Source: Azospirillum sp.
GTDB taxonomy: Bacteria; Pseudomonadota; Alphaproteobacteria; Azospirillales; Azospirillaceae
Length of the DNA stretch: 64,000 nt
Reading direction: 5' to 3'
NCBI GenBank assembly: GCA_016124535.1
Contig: WGNK01000020.1
Coordinates: 62,001-126,000 of the forward strand
Positions within the stretch are counted from its first letter, which is position 1. The number at the start of each line of letters is the position of its first letter. Of the stretch, positions 38,639-46,980 are shown piece after piece. The notes under the pieces were generated by a model that was not told the DNA's origin, ran no database searches, and saw only the letters and a list, made by a program, of their open reading frames with translations. A program made the position numbers and the translations under genes.

Positions 38639-38731
38639 GGAAAAATCCCATTGTTTTTGGATTTTTCCGGAAGCGGCAGGGTTCCGTAGTAAATCTCTCT
38701 GGAAAAATCCCAACGCTAACTGGATTTTTCC
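38639..38731. repeat. pair of identical 10-bp inverted repeats
   Basis: GGAAAAATCC at 38639-38648 pairs with GGATTTTTCC at 38659-38668, and the same pair recurs at 38701-38710 and 38722-38731. Each can form a hairpin with a 10-11 base loop, 62 bases apart. They occupy most of the gap between the DUF1937 gene and the next gene. They could be protein binding sites or RNA attenuator hairpins; no T tract argues against simple terminators. Confidence 0.7.
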
Positions 38732-38749
38732 ACAGCTAGGACAACGGCA

Positions 38750-39340
38750 ATGAACGAAATCCACGATTTGTTCCGGTGCGAAGCATATTCGATGCGCCTG
38801 TCCAAGAAATCATGTGCCGGGTTCTTCAACTCGATGAAAGACAAGACGCCCCAGCCTTGGGATTCCAAGCGTCAATGCCGCGGCTGCTCGATCGGAGCGG
38901 TCCATGCCGGCGGCGGCGAAACCCCGGCCGAGGATCGCCAAGCAAAGGCGGAAGCGGCATTTCGGGCGCTCCATGACGAGTGGTCGCGGGTCTGCTCGCG
39001 GTGCATGCGGTTGGCGTCTCGGGTGGTCGGCGGCCGGCTGTGCGTGTCCTGCTACAACCGGAGCCGCGAAGTCAGGGTTGGCGAGAACAGGCGTGGCAGC
39101 GCGCCGCGGCTCAAGCTGCGGACCGAGGCTGTGGTCGTGGCGTCAGCGGGGTCGCCTGTGTGGGTCGAGCGCGTGAAGGACGTGTCCGGCCGGCTTGAGG
39201 CGATCGTGGCGGTCGCCCAGCGAGCTGACGGCCCGGTGGCATTCGGCAGGCGCCTCAACGTGCCGCTGCCTGGGCAGCAAGTCGGAGCTTGGCGCGGTGG
39301 GACGGCGACGGCGTCACGGCAGATGGAGTTCCGTCTATGA
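38750..39340 (+). CDS. cysteine-rich phage protein with two zinc motifs
   Basis: 196 residues, no family assigned. The first cluster is CEAYSMRLSKKSCAGFFN with QCRGCSIGA; the second is CSRCMRLASRVVGGRLCVSC. The C-terminal half is basic. Zinc-finger proteins at this position often regulate late transcription in phages, but nothing here proves it. Preceded by two repeated hairpins; followed by a second small zinc protein whose start overlaps its stop. Confidence 0.6.
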   Translation: MNEIHDLFRCEAYSMRLSKKSCAGFFNSMKDKTPQPWDSKRQCRGCSIGAVHAGGGETPAEDRQAKAEAAFRALHDEWSRVCSRCMRLASRVVGGRLCVSCYNRSREVRVGENRRGSAPRLKLRTEAVVVASAGSPVWVERVKDVSGRLEAIVAVAQRADGPVAFGRRLNVPLPGQQVGAWRGGTATASRQMEFRL

Positions 39341-39621
39341 GCACAGAACTCTGGGCGATCACGGATCATTGCTGCCGGGCGTGTGGGGGGCGCGTCCTGG
39401 CCGAGCATGGCGGGCCAGCCCATCGTTGCGCGTCGTGCGGATGGCGGGCCATCGGCCCGGCGTCGGCCATCTGCGCCTGCGGTCATCGGCGCGAGGGCCA
39501 GCGCCGGGGTAGCAAGAGTGGGTTTTCGTGCGGGCCAAACCCGGCCAGAGGCAATGAGAGTCCGGACGAGATCGTGATGCTATTCGGCGGCGAACCGATT
39601 GAATGTGGGGCTCGGGCATGA
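39337..39621 (+). CDS. small zinc-ribbon protein
   Basis: 94 residues. HCCRACGGRVLAEHGGPAHR followed by CASCGW forms a CxxC...CxxC ribbon, with CACGHR a further ligand pair. No known family. It overlaps both neighbours by 4 bases and is translated as part of that unit. Confidence 0.55.
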   Translation: MSTELWAITDHCCRACGGRVLAEHGGPAHRCASCGWRAIGPASAICACGHRREGQRRGSKSGFSCGPNPARGNESPDEIVMLFGGEPIECGARA

Positions 39622-40154
39622 GCGGCGACGGCGAAGAAATCGACACCATCGACCTGTTTGCGGTGCCGGACGGCGGTCCGCTCGGACCGGCGGACATCGG
39701 CGCCCGCTTGATTCACGACATGCCGGAATTCAGCCACCTGCGGGATGGTGAAGCCAGGGTCGAATACCTGCTGAGGGTAAAGCCTCGTATTCGTGGCGGC
39801 CGGCTCATGATCGGAGAAGCGATGCGGCCGAATTTTCAGGGGGGCGCAAAGATGTTGTGCGATTGGCTGCTGGCGAAAATGTTCGCTGGCACCCCTGATT
39901 TCATTGTACTGCTCGACTTGAATTGGTGGCTGGACGCTACGGCCCGAGATCGGGAAATCCTGGTCTTTCATGAACTATCCCACTGCGTCCAGAAAACTGG
40001 ACGCGATGGCGATCCTAAATTCGATGAAGCTGGTAACCCGGTTTGGGCCTTGATCGGGCATGACATTGAGGAATTCAATGCTGTGGTCCGGAGGTACGGC
40101 GCCTGGTCGCGGGATGTGGTTGATTTTGTGGCATCTGTGAATGCGGCGCCGTGA
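39618..40154 (+). CDS. putative phage metallopeptidase (HELSH)
   Basis: 178 residues. The zincin motif HELSHCVQ is visible in REILVFHELSHCVQKTGRDG, with a downstream IGHDIEEFNAVVRRYG that supplies a further ligand candidate. It matches the PhageMetallopep type of small zincin encoded near terminase genes. Substrate unknown; the gene lies directly before the terminase small subunit. Confidence 0.75.
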   Translation: MSGDGEEIDTIDLFAVPDGGPLGPADIGARLIHDMPEFSHLRDGEARVEYLLRVKPRIRGGRLMIGEAMRPNFQGGAKMLCDWLLAKMFAGTPDFIVLLDLNWWLDATARDREILVFHELSHCVQKTGRDGDPKFDEAGNPVWALIGHDIEEFNAVVRRYGAWSRDVVDFVASVNAAP

Positions 40155-40792
40155 TGGAGAGCGAAGACGAAATCAAGCGGGGCTTTGAGAAGGACTATTT
40201 CGCCGGGATGGCTGAGGCCAAGGCTGCCGGCAAGAAGTTCTTTTCGGCTGGGGTGGTGCGGAAGTGGGTCGAGCGAGGCTCGGTTACACGGTCGACGGCG
40301 TACCTGTGGGCTCGCGACTGCCGGGACTGCGGCACAATTCAAGATCGCCAGTTGCCAAGTGAGCCGGTGGCCGCTGAGGTTGATGCTCCCGACCCTGGCC
40401 CGGAGCCCGCGCCATTCGACGGTGCGGCTGAACTGTCCAGGGCCGTCGAGGTGCTGGCGCCGTCGCGTCAAGGCGTCCAGGTGGTCGGGTTTGGGTTGCA
40501 GCTTCGTGAGTTGGTCCGCGACACGATCGACCGCAGCCTGCAAGCGATTGAGCACGCCACGGTGAAAGAAACTGGAAAGATTAGGAACGCACAATTCTAC
40601 CATAAGTCGAATGAAACTCACGGAAAATTGTTAGTGAAGCTGATTGAGCTGCAAGATACCTATGCAATACAAGGCAATATCAACGCGTTCTTTGGCATTT
40701 TACTTGATGAAATCGCCGCGGAATCTCCCGCTACGGCCATGAGAATCATGGATAGACTCAGGCGGCATATGGCGGATTGGGGGCTAACCTAA
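40154..40792 (+). CDS. probable terminase small subunit
   Basis: 212 residues. The N-terminus has a helix-turn-helix-like stretch (SAGVVRKWVERGSVTRSTAY). A helical C-terminal domain follows. The gene lies directly before the large terminase, the position of the DNA-recognition subunit. I do not see a specific family signature, so the call rests on HTH plus position. The start overlaps the metallopeptidase stop (TGATG). Confidence 0.6.
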   Translation: MESEDEIKRGFEKDYFAGMAEAKAAGKKFFSAGVVRKWVERGSVTRSTAYLWARDCRDCGTIQDRQLPSEPVAAEVDAPDPGPEPAPFDGAAELSRAVEVLAPSRQGVQVVGFGLQLRELVRDTIDRSLQAIEHATVKETGKIRNAQFYHKSNETHGKLLVKLIELQDTYAIQGNINAFFGILLDEIAAESPATAMRIMDRLRRHMADWGLT

Positions 40793-42775
40793 GTGGATGC
40801 CACCGACTTCGGAAAGTTCTCCGCCAATATCGCATCCTGTTGGGCTCGGATGGAATCGGCCATGGCGCGCAAGTCCGGTGCCGATCCGACCGGAATTCCG
40901 CGGGACATGACCTTCGTCGAGTGGGTCGAGGGACTGGGTCGTCACGGGCTCGAGGTCGACGGTCACCCTTTCACCCTGGCTGACCGGCCGGCATTGCGGG
41001 CGATCTATACCGCGATCCCAACCACCAAAGAAGAGGGGTACAACCGCAGCCTGGCGATCATGAAGGGCGCGCAGACCGGGCTCACCGTGCTAACCTTCCT
41101 GCTGCAGCTGTATTTCGCACTGAAGCACACGCCACTGAAGGTCGGCGTCTACTATCCTGACCGCTCTCTGGCCTCCTACGTGTCAAGCTCGAGGTTCATG
41201 CCGGTGCTGCGGACCGTGCCGCTAGCCTACCGGGCGTTGCTCGAGGCCAACGACGGCAAGGAGGGCAATGTGCTGACCCGGCAACTCGGAAAGTCCGAGG
41301 TGCTATTCTTGTGGACGTCAGGCTCATCGTTCACGGAGTCATTTCCCCTTGGCGTGGTGATCGCAGACGAAGTACAGGGCATGTTGGTTGATGATATCGA
41401 GCGAATAAAAGAGCGCATGTCGGCGTCGGATGTGCGCTTCTTCTTTGCGTGCTCAACAGCAAAATGGCCGGGGGCCGACATTGATTTTCTTTACAAGCAG
41501 GGAGATCAGCGCCAATTCCACACCGAATGCGGTTGTGGCGACGGCGTTGTACTTGATGAGTGCTTCCCTGACTGCATCAAATACAATGATGGGAAATTCG
41601 TTGGGGCACCGCTGGATTTCATCTATGCCTGCCCGGTTTGTGGCCGGTACATTCCCGATCCCCAGGTTGGGCGCTGGGTCGCGCATAACCCAGGCTCGAC
41701 GAATACGAGTTACCACTTCCCGCAAATATTGTCTCCCACGGTGTCGCCCCGCGAAATCATCGAGGCGTTCACCAACGCACAGGATATGCAGAATTTCTGG
41801 AATCGGAAGCTGGGCAAACCGTGGGTGGACCCGAGCCAGGTGCCGGTGACCTTGGCCCATCTTGAGGCGTGCGCCGCAGCCGGAGCACTGGCTGGCGTGG
41901 CGTGGAAGGCCAAGGCGCGCAACACTGTCATGGGCATCGACCAGATGGGTGCATTTAATTGCGTCGTGATTAAGGAGCGTCTGCGCGACGGGCGGCAAGC
42001 CGTGATCCACGTCGAGAGCATCTATGATTCCGACCCGTTCGCCCGGTGCGACGTGCTGATGACCCAGTACGGCGTTGACGTCTGCGTGCTGGAGACTTTG
42101 CCCAACTACAACGACGCCAAGCGGTTCGCCCAGCGTCACCGGGGCCGGGTGTTCCTTGCGGGCTATGCCGACATCAACGATGAAATGATGCGCTGGGGTG
42201 ACGCACAGCCGACCAAGGCGGAGCGCAAGACCAGCGAGGCGGAGCGCGACCGCTACACGGTGACGCTCGACCAATTCAAGTGCATGTCGGTCAGCATGGC
42301 GCGGATCACCGGCACGACATGCCTGTTCTCCGACCCGAATGGACTTGCCCAAGATATCCGAGTTAAAGGGCAGACTAAGCGCGTTGCCATTCTGCGCGAG
42401 GAAGTGTGGCTGCATTTCACCAAGACCGCGCTTGTAGTCGAGAAGGACGAAGAACAAAAGAAGTTCCGGCGGAAAGTGGTGAAGGTCGCGATCGACCCTC
42501 ACTATAGCTACGCCAATATGCTGTGCGACGTGGCGTGGGCTCGGAACCACGGGACTTCAACCTTTGTCATGCCCGAGGAGCGCGCCATGACCACGCAAGC
42601 TGAAAAACTCAAGGATTCCGCTCCCGGACTGCCGGGGCACGTCCTGCGCCTGGTGAATGACGCGCCGGAAGGAACGTGCGGGCGGTGCTCGTCATTCGAC
42701 GGCGGCGCTTGTAGGGCGCGAGGATTCAGGGTCGGTGCGCGCGACCCTGCGTGCGTGGTGTTTGTCCCTGTGTAG
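40793..42775 (+). CDS. terminase large subunit (GpA type)
   Basis: Packages DNA into the prohead. 660 residues starting at a GTG one base after the small-subunit stop. The N-terminal ATPase has AIMKGAQTGLTVLTFLLQ and Walker B LGVVIADEVQGML. Two zinc-type pairs follow (CGCGDGVVLDECFPDC and CPVCGRYI), as in lambda GpA relatives. The nuclease domain shows MGIDQMGAFNCVVI. The C-terminus ends with another cysteine cluster CGRCSSFDGGACRARG. Confidence 0.88.
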   Translation: MDATDFGKFSANIASCWARMESAMARKSGADPTGIPRDMTFVEWVEGLGRHGLEVDGHPFTLADRPALRAIYTAIPTTKEEGYNRSLAIMKGAQTGLTVLTFLLQLYFALKHTPLKVGVYYPDRSLASYVSSSRFMPVLRTVPLAYRALLEANDGKEGNVLTRQLGKSEVLFLWTSGSSFTESFPLGVVIADEVQGMLVDDIERIKERMSASDVRFFFACSTAKWPGADIDFLYKQGDQRQFHTECGCGDGVVLDECFPDCIKYNDGKFVGAPLDFIYACPVCGRYIPDPQVGRWVAHNPGSTNTSYHFPQILSPTVSPREIIEAFTNAQDMQNFWNRKLGKPWVDPSQVPVTLAHLEACAAAGALAGVAWKAKARNTVMGIDQMGAFNCVVIKERLRDGRQAVIHVESIYDSDPFARCDVLMTQYGVDVCVLETLPNYNDAKRFAQRHRGRVFLAGYADINDEMMRWGDAQPTKAERKTSEAERDRYTVTLDQFKCMSVSMARITGTTCLFSDPNGLAQDIRVKGQTKRVAILREEVWLHFTKTALVVEKDEEQKKFRRKVVKVAIDPHYSYANMLCDVAWARNHGTSTFVMPEERAMTTQAEKLKDSAPGLPGHVLRLVNDAPEGTCGRCSSFDGGACRARGFRVGARDPACVVFVPV

Positions 42776-42799
42776 GATTCGGAAAAAAGACTAGAAAAA

Positions 42800-42818
42800 T
42801 ACCCAAATTGGGTATATT
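42800..42818 (+). promoter_or_regulatory. operator and -10-like box upstream of the late block
   Basis: TACCCAAATTGGGTA at 42800-42814 is a near-perfect palindrome of the prophage operator class, preceded by five A residues and running into TATATT (42813-42818), a possible -10 box. No clear -35 is seen. It would control genes from 42868 on. Confidence 0.55.
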
Positions 42819-42867
42819 AGATCTCGCCACGGAACCGATACAGGTTCATTCATGGCGAGGCGATGGC

Positions 42868-43365
42868 ATGGGAAGTGCGCGGGACGACATTGCGGCCGGC
42901 GGGGCGGCGGTGCGGGGCGGGAGCCCCATGTTTCTCACAACTAAGCCAGGAGCCTGGCTCGATCCCGCCACGTCCGCCGTCGCACTGACCGCTCAGCTTC
43001 GCGAACTGGCGGCTCAGGCTCAGATCGGAGCCAGCGATGTGCGTGACGCGCTGCGCAGCGTTGCCGATGAGTGGGCGGACGCAGCCGCTGGCGCGCGCGC
43101 CTACGATGGCCAACCCGTTAGAGACGACCGCATCGCCGACTTGCTTGTCAGGGAGGCCATGAGGCTGTTCTGCCTCTCAAAGGTTTTTTGGAATTACGAC
43201 ACCAAGCTGTTCTGCATCGGCATCCGCAGCAATAGAGACCTCGGGCTGTTGCTCGACGTCGTGTGTGACCACCTCAACGTGCCCACACTGGTGGTGCTCG
43301 GAGTTGATCGTACGATCGGCGGTCTGGTTGACCTGCTCAATTCCGCGCCGGCAAGGGTGGGCTAA
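42868..43365 (+). CDS. hypothetical phage protein
   Basis: 165 residues from the ATG at 42868 (a GAGG lies upstream). A disordered Gly/Ala-rich beginning is followed by a helical part, AVALTAQLRELAAQAQIGAS, and a C-terminal half with REAMRLFCLSKVFWNYDTKL and LLLDVVCDHLNVPTLVVLGV. No known domain. First gene after an operator; coupled to the small membrane-protein gene by TAATG. Confidence 0.5.
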   Translation: MGSARDDIAAGGAAVRGGSPMFLTTKPGAWLDPATSAVALTAQLRELAAQAQIGASDVRDALRSVADEWADAAAGARAYDGQPVRDDRIADLLVREAMRLFCLSKVFWNYDTKLFCIGIRSNRDLGLLLDVVCDHLNVPTLVVLGVDRTIGGLVDLLNSAPARVG

Positions 43366-43538
43366 TGAATACAATCGCCCACTGGCTGGACTTCGGCCTG
43401 ACCGCGGCAGCCATGTCAGTTGTTTGCACAAATTTCAAGCTCCAGCCGTGGCCGCGCGCAATGAACAAGTGGGGCGTCGCGGCGATACTCTACGAATTGT
43501 CCATGATCCCATGGATATTCTGGAAATTCTTGCTGTGA
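43365..43538 (+). CDS. small membrane protein
   Basis: 57 residues. It begins MNTIAHWLDFGLTAAAMSVV and ends YELSMIPWIFWKFLL, so two hydrophobic segments are separated by a short basic loop (QPWPRAMNKWG). The start overlaps the previous stop (TAATG). Size and topology would suit a small holin-like or regulatory membrane protein, but no family is recognised and no lysis enzyme is next to it. Confidence 0.5.
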   Translation: MNTIAHWLDFGLTAAAMSVVCTNFKLQPWPRAMNKWGVAAILYELSMIPWIFWKFLL

Positions 43539-43571
43539 TCGCCGAAGCCAATATCTCAATGGAGAAGCGTG

Positions 43572-43724
43572 ATGCGCATCGACATCCACATTGCGTTGTC
43601 TGACCTCATGTTCGGTATCTTCTGGGTTAGCCGTCGCCGCCAGCTCTATGTCATGCCGTTTCCGTGCGTCGGTCTTGTCCTGACTTTCGTCCGGCCATCC
43701 TTCAGCAGGACGGTCGGGTTATGA
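43572..43724 (+). CDS. small hydrophobic protein
   Basis: 50 residues starting MRIDIHIALSDLMFGIFWVS, with a second hydrophobic part VMPFPCVGLVLTFV. GGAGAAG lies upstream of the ATG at 43572, and the stop overlaps the following start (ATGA). Two small membrane proteins in a row suggest a functional pair, but this is only positional. Confidence 0.45.
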   Translation: MRIDIHIALSDLMFGIFWVSRRRQLYVMPFPCVGLVLTFVRPSFSRTVGL

Positions 43725-44407
43725 GCGGCGCCAAAAAGGACCGCCCCCTCCGCGCCTATGCCGTTCAAGAAGAGGACGAGGGGACCGGCGGCATTGTGTT
43801 CGCTCGTTGCAATGCCGAAGCCCGCCGCCGTGGCGCCTGCAGATTTGGCGATGGCGATTTCAACTGGGGGAAGGCCGTTCGTGCGCCATGGGCGGATAGC
43901 TTTGCTCCAGGCCCGGTGCCGTTCGCCGTGATGGCCGAACATGGATGGGTTCAGGACTGCTGCCAGTGTGGGGTGCAGATCAAGCTGGGCGCCGAAGACT
44001 GGAACGGTGATCCGGTCGAATTCGATATCGTCGATGAGGGCGGGCGCGTTTACTGCCGGCCGGCATGTCGCGACCGCTACCTCGAGGATCGGGCGTTCGA
44101 CGAAGTCCTTTCGCGGATTGCTATCGCCGGGCTCACCAAGCACTTACTCGGCCGCCTTCCGGGCGCGATTGAGTGCGGCCGACCACACGTCGAATTTGCT
44201 GGAGATCGCGATATCAGGCACGTCAATAGAGCATCTATTGGGTTTTTATTTCCAGGGGGCAAGATTGGGGGGAGCATACGCTTCGATGGCCCCAATGAGG
44301 CGCCGAAATTCTACCTCTATGCCGTTGATCATCTTGCTTTCTATCGTTGGAAGGCCGCCGGTTATCCGCCGCACATGATGGACTCCCAGGTGGAGGACTG
44401 TCTGTGA
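43721..44407 (+). CDS. hypothetical phage protein with zinc-type cysteines
   Basis: 228 residues. The middle has DCCQCGVQIKLGAEDW and YCRPACRDRYLEDRAF, giving a CxxC...CxxxC pattern typical of a treble-clef zinc site. The rest shows no known domain. It overlaps both neighbours by 4 bases and is followed by a DNA methyltransferase. Confidence 0.5.
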   Translation: MSGAKKDRPLRAYAVQEEDEGTGGIVFARCNAEARRRGACRFGDGDFNWGKAVRAPWADSFAPGPVPFAVMAEHGWVQDCCQCGVQIKLGAEDWNGDPVEFDIVDEGGRVYCRPACRDRYLEDRAFDEVLSRIAIAGLTKHLLGRLPGAIECGRPHVEFAGDRDIRHVNRASIGFLFPGGKIGGSIRFDGPNEAPKFYLYAVDHLAFYRWKAAGYPPHMMDSQVEDCL

Positions 44408-45963
44408 TCTGTATGCCGAAGGCAGTCGTCACCACCGGAGACGTGGTTGAGTGGTTGCGCGCCATGCCAGACAACCACGCGCACGCGGTCCTGTGCGACC
44501 CGCCCTATGGCCTGTCCGACCATCAACCGAAGGACGTGGTGGCCTGCCTGACGGCCTGGCTCCGAGGCGAAGTCTACGCGCCGGACAAGCAGGGCTTCAT
44601 GGGGCGCGCCTGGGATGCTTGGGTGCCGGGGCCGGAAGTGTGGCGTGAGGCGTACCGGGCGCTGAAGCCGGGCGGTCACCTGTTGGCCTTTGCAGGCACC
44701 CGGTCAATGGACCTGATGTCGATGGCGATCCGGCTGGCCGGGTTCGAGCTGCGTGACGCGATCGGCTATGCCAGCGATGACGGCGACAGAGCTCCGCTTG
44801 CTGCGTGGGTCTACGGCACCGGCATGCCTCACAGCCACAATGTCGGCCGGGGCATGGCTGCGACGGCGCAGACCGGCGGGGCTCGCACCACCGATCTGCG
44901 CCGGGTCGCGATGGGAGACAGCTACGAGGCGTCCGGCAGGGGCCGCGACAACTACGATCACGGCGGCGGCTCGGCCATGAACGGGGCGGCTGTCAAGGCC
45001 CCCCTGACCGGCGACGCGGCGGTGTGGGAAGGCTATGGCTCGGCGCTCAAGCCGGCCTGGGAGCCGATCATCATTGCGCGCAAGCCGCTGGCCGGGAGCT
45101 TGGCTCGAAATGCCATGGCGCACGGCTGCGGTGCGCTGGCGATCGACGCCTGTTTGGTGCCGGTGGGGGATGACGAAGCGCCGGTCGAGCGGGTCGGGGA
45201 GTCCAGCCAGGATCGACGATACACCGATCGCGGTAGCACCGACCTGGCGGTCAAGCCTGGGGTGCGGCGGGGCCGGCGCGCTGGTGATGCCCCTGACCAG
45301 GGAACTGCGCGCGGGCGCCACCCGGCCAACGTGATCCATTCCGGCGGCGCCGGAGTTTTGGCGTGCTTCCCCGACGCCAAGGGGCAGCGAGGCGCCGCCA
45401 CGGGGAACGAGCCGTCCGTGCCTGGCTCCAATGTCTACGGGACCTATGGCCAGAGCCAGCCGTTGGAGCCGCGGGTCGAGCGGGCAACGTCTGCAGCCCG
45501 GTTTTTTTACTGCGCCAAGGCCAGACGGGCGGATCGTGATTTCGGCCTGGATGACCTCACGGCGGAACCGGTGGTGACGTTCCAGACTGCCAACGGCACG
45601 TCCGGAAAGGCGTCTTCGTGGTCAGAGGGGCGCGACACCAAGTACCGTAATCGGCACCCAACGGTGAAGCCAACGGCACTGACCGAGTATCTCGCCCGCC
45701 TGCTTCTGCCGCCAGCTTTGGTCAAGCAGCGCACCATTCTGGTTCCGTTTGCCGGCTCCGGCTCGGAAATGATCGGCGCCATTCGCGCCGGCTGGGATGT
45801 GGTCGAGGGCTGCGAGCGCGAGCCCGAGTATGCCGATCTTGCGCGGCGGCGCTGTGTAGCGGCTGGGGTCGCTGAGGTTCCGGCGGGTCCGGTGTCGGCT
45901 CCCGCTCCAGCGGCGGCCGAGGTTAAGCAAAAGCAGTTTGACTTGTTCGGTTCCGTCGCGTGA
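44404..45963 (+). CDS. beta-class DNA methyltransferase (N6-A or N4-C)
   Basis: 519 residues from a GTG overlapping the previous stop. The catalytic motif IV DPPYG lies near residue 33 and the AdoMet motif I LVPFAGSGSEMIGAIRAGWD near 455, so the order is IV-target domain-I, i.e. beta class. HPTVKPTALTEYLARLL precedes motif I as usual. No restriction enzyme is adjacent; a solitary phage methylase may protect phage DNA or regulate expression. The Pro/Ala-rich end carries KQKQFDLFGSV, a PCNA/clamp-like QxxLFxS peptide that could bind the DNA sliding clamp. Confidence 0.88.
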   Translation: MICMPKAVVTTGDVVEWLRAMPDNHAHAVLCDPPYGLSDHQPKDVVACLTAWLRGEVYAPDKQGFMGRAWDAWVPGPEVWREAYRALKPGGHLLAFAGTRSMDLMSMAIRLAGFELRDAIGYASDDGDRAPLAAWVYGTGMPHSHNVGRGMAATAQTGGARTTDLRRVAMGDSYEASGRGRDNYDHGGGSAMNGAAVKAPLTGDAAVWEGYGSALKPAWEPIIIARKPLAGSLARNAMAHGCGALAIDACLVPVGDDEAPVERVGESSQDRRYTDRGSTDLAVKPGVRRGRRAGDAPDQGTARGRHPANVIHSGGAGVLACFPDAKGQRGAATGNEPSVPGSNVYGTYGQSQPLEPRVERATSAARFFYCAKARRADRDFGLDDLTAEPVVTFQTANGTSGKASSWSEGRDTKYRNRHPTVKPTALTEYLARLLLPPALVKQRTILVPFAGSGSEMIGAIRAGWDVVEGCEREPEYADLARRRCVAAGVAEVPAGPVSAPAPAAAEVKQKQFDLFGSVA

Positions 45964-46817
45964 CGGGCGACCCGTACCGGATCGCCGGGCCAGCGCTGAT
46001 CTCGTTTTCGGGCGGGCGCACCAGCGCCTACATGCTCCGGCATATCCTGGATGCCCACGGCGGTGCGCTGCCGGCGGATATCCATGTCTGCTTTGCCAAC
46101 ACGGGTCGGGAGATGCCCGAAACCCTGGACTTCGTCGAGGCGTGCGCCCGGCGTTGGTCGGTGCCGGTCACTTGGCTCGAATACGATCCGGCATCGCCCC
46201 ATCAGACCCGCATCGTCACCCACGCCAGAGCCAGCCGGAACGGCGAACCGTTCCGGGCCGTGATCGTAGCGCGCGGTTTTCTGCCCAACCCGGTCATGAG
46301 ATTCTGCACGTCCGAGTTGAAAATCAGACGACTCAAAATGTTCATGCACCATGTCTGCGGCCATGCGCACTGGCTGAACGTGGTGGGCCTGCGCGCCGAC
46401 GAGATGCGGCGGGTGGTCAAGCTGACCGATCCCGCCCGCATGGCCCGCGAGCGCTGGACCAATGCCTGTCCCCTGGCCAAGGCCGGCGTCACCCGGCTCG
46501 ATGTTGCGGCGTGGTGGCGCGACCAGCCGTTCGACCTCGCGCTGCCCAACCGCGACGGTGTCACTCCGCTTGGCAACTGCGATCTCTGCTTCCTCAAAGC
46601 GGAAGCCACCATTCGCGGCTTGATCCGCGACCGGCCTGACTTGGCCGGCTGGTGGATCGCCCGCGAAACCGAAGCCCGCCCGTCCAAGCCGAGCGGCGGG
46701 CGGTTCCGCATCGATCGTCCCGGATACGAGGCGATGGCGCTGGACGCCGAACGCCAGGGCGATCTGATCAGCTTTCTCGCCCAGGAGGGCAGCCTTGATT
46801 GCGTCTGCACCGACTGA
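45960..46817 (+). CDS. PP-loop ATPase of the PAPS-reductase family with Cys cluster
   Basis: 285 residues from a GTG overlapping the methyltransferase stop. The PP-loop is SFSGGRTSAYML; then HVCFANTGREMPETLDFVE, RFCTSELKIRRLKMF, LNVVGLRADEMRRV. Cysteines in GNCDLCFLKAE and in the C-terminal LDCVCTD could hold an Fe-S cluster, as in sulfur-inserting relatives (DndC, TtcA-like). It could add sulfur to a nucleic acid or be a nucleotide-modifying enzyme. Coupling to a DNA methylase suggests DNA modification, but this is inference. Confidence 0.75.
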   Translation: MTGDPYRIAGPALISFSGGRTSAYMLRHILDAHGGALPADIHVCFANTGREMPETLDFVEACARRWSVPVTWLEYDPASPHQTRIVTHARASRNGEPFRAVIVARGFLPNPVMRFCTSELKIRRLKMFMHHVCGHAHWLNVVGLRADEMRRVVKLTDPARMARERWTNACPLAKAGVTRLDVAAWWRDQPFDLALPNRDGVTPLGNCDLCFLKAEATIRGLIRDRPDLAGWWIARETEARPSKPSGGRFRIDRPGYEAMALDAERQGDLISFLAQEGSLDCVCTD

Positions 46818-46980
46818 TCTGGAGCGCCGGGTCATCACCGCCGCCGTGCTCTGGGTCAATGACCAGGGCTGTTCCCAGGCGCTGGCCAGCCTGGAAGACG
46901 CAGTCGCCGACTACCTCACGGCCCGTGCCGCGGCACGGAACCAATCCTCCCGTTATCTTGAAGGAGACCAAAGCCCATGA
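46795..46980 (+). CDS. small phage protein with TTG start
   Basis: 61 residues, helical (TDLERRVITAAVLWVNDQGC and LEDAVADYLTARAAARNQSS). It starts at a TTG, supported by a strong AGGAGG six bases upstream inside the end of the PP-loop gene. It ends in an ATGA overlap with the next gene. No family known. Confidence 0.6.
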   Translation: MIASAPTDLERRVITAAVLWVNDQGCSQALASLEDAVADYLTARAAARNQSSRYLEGDQSP

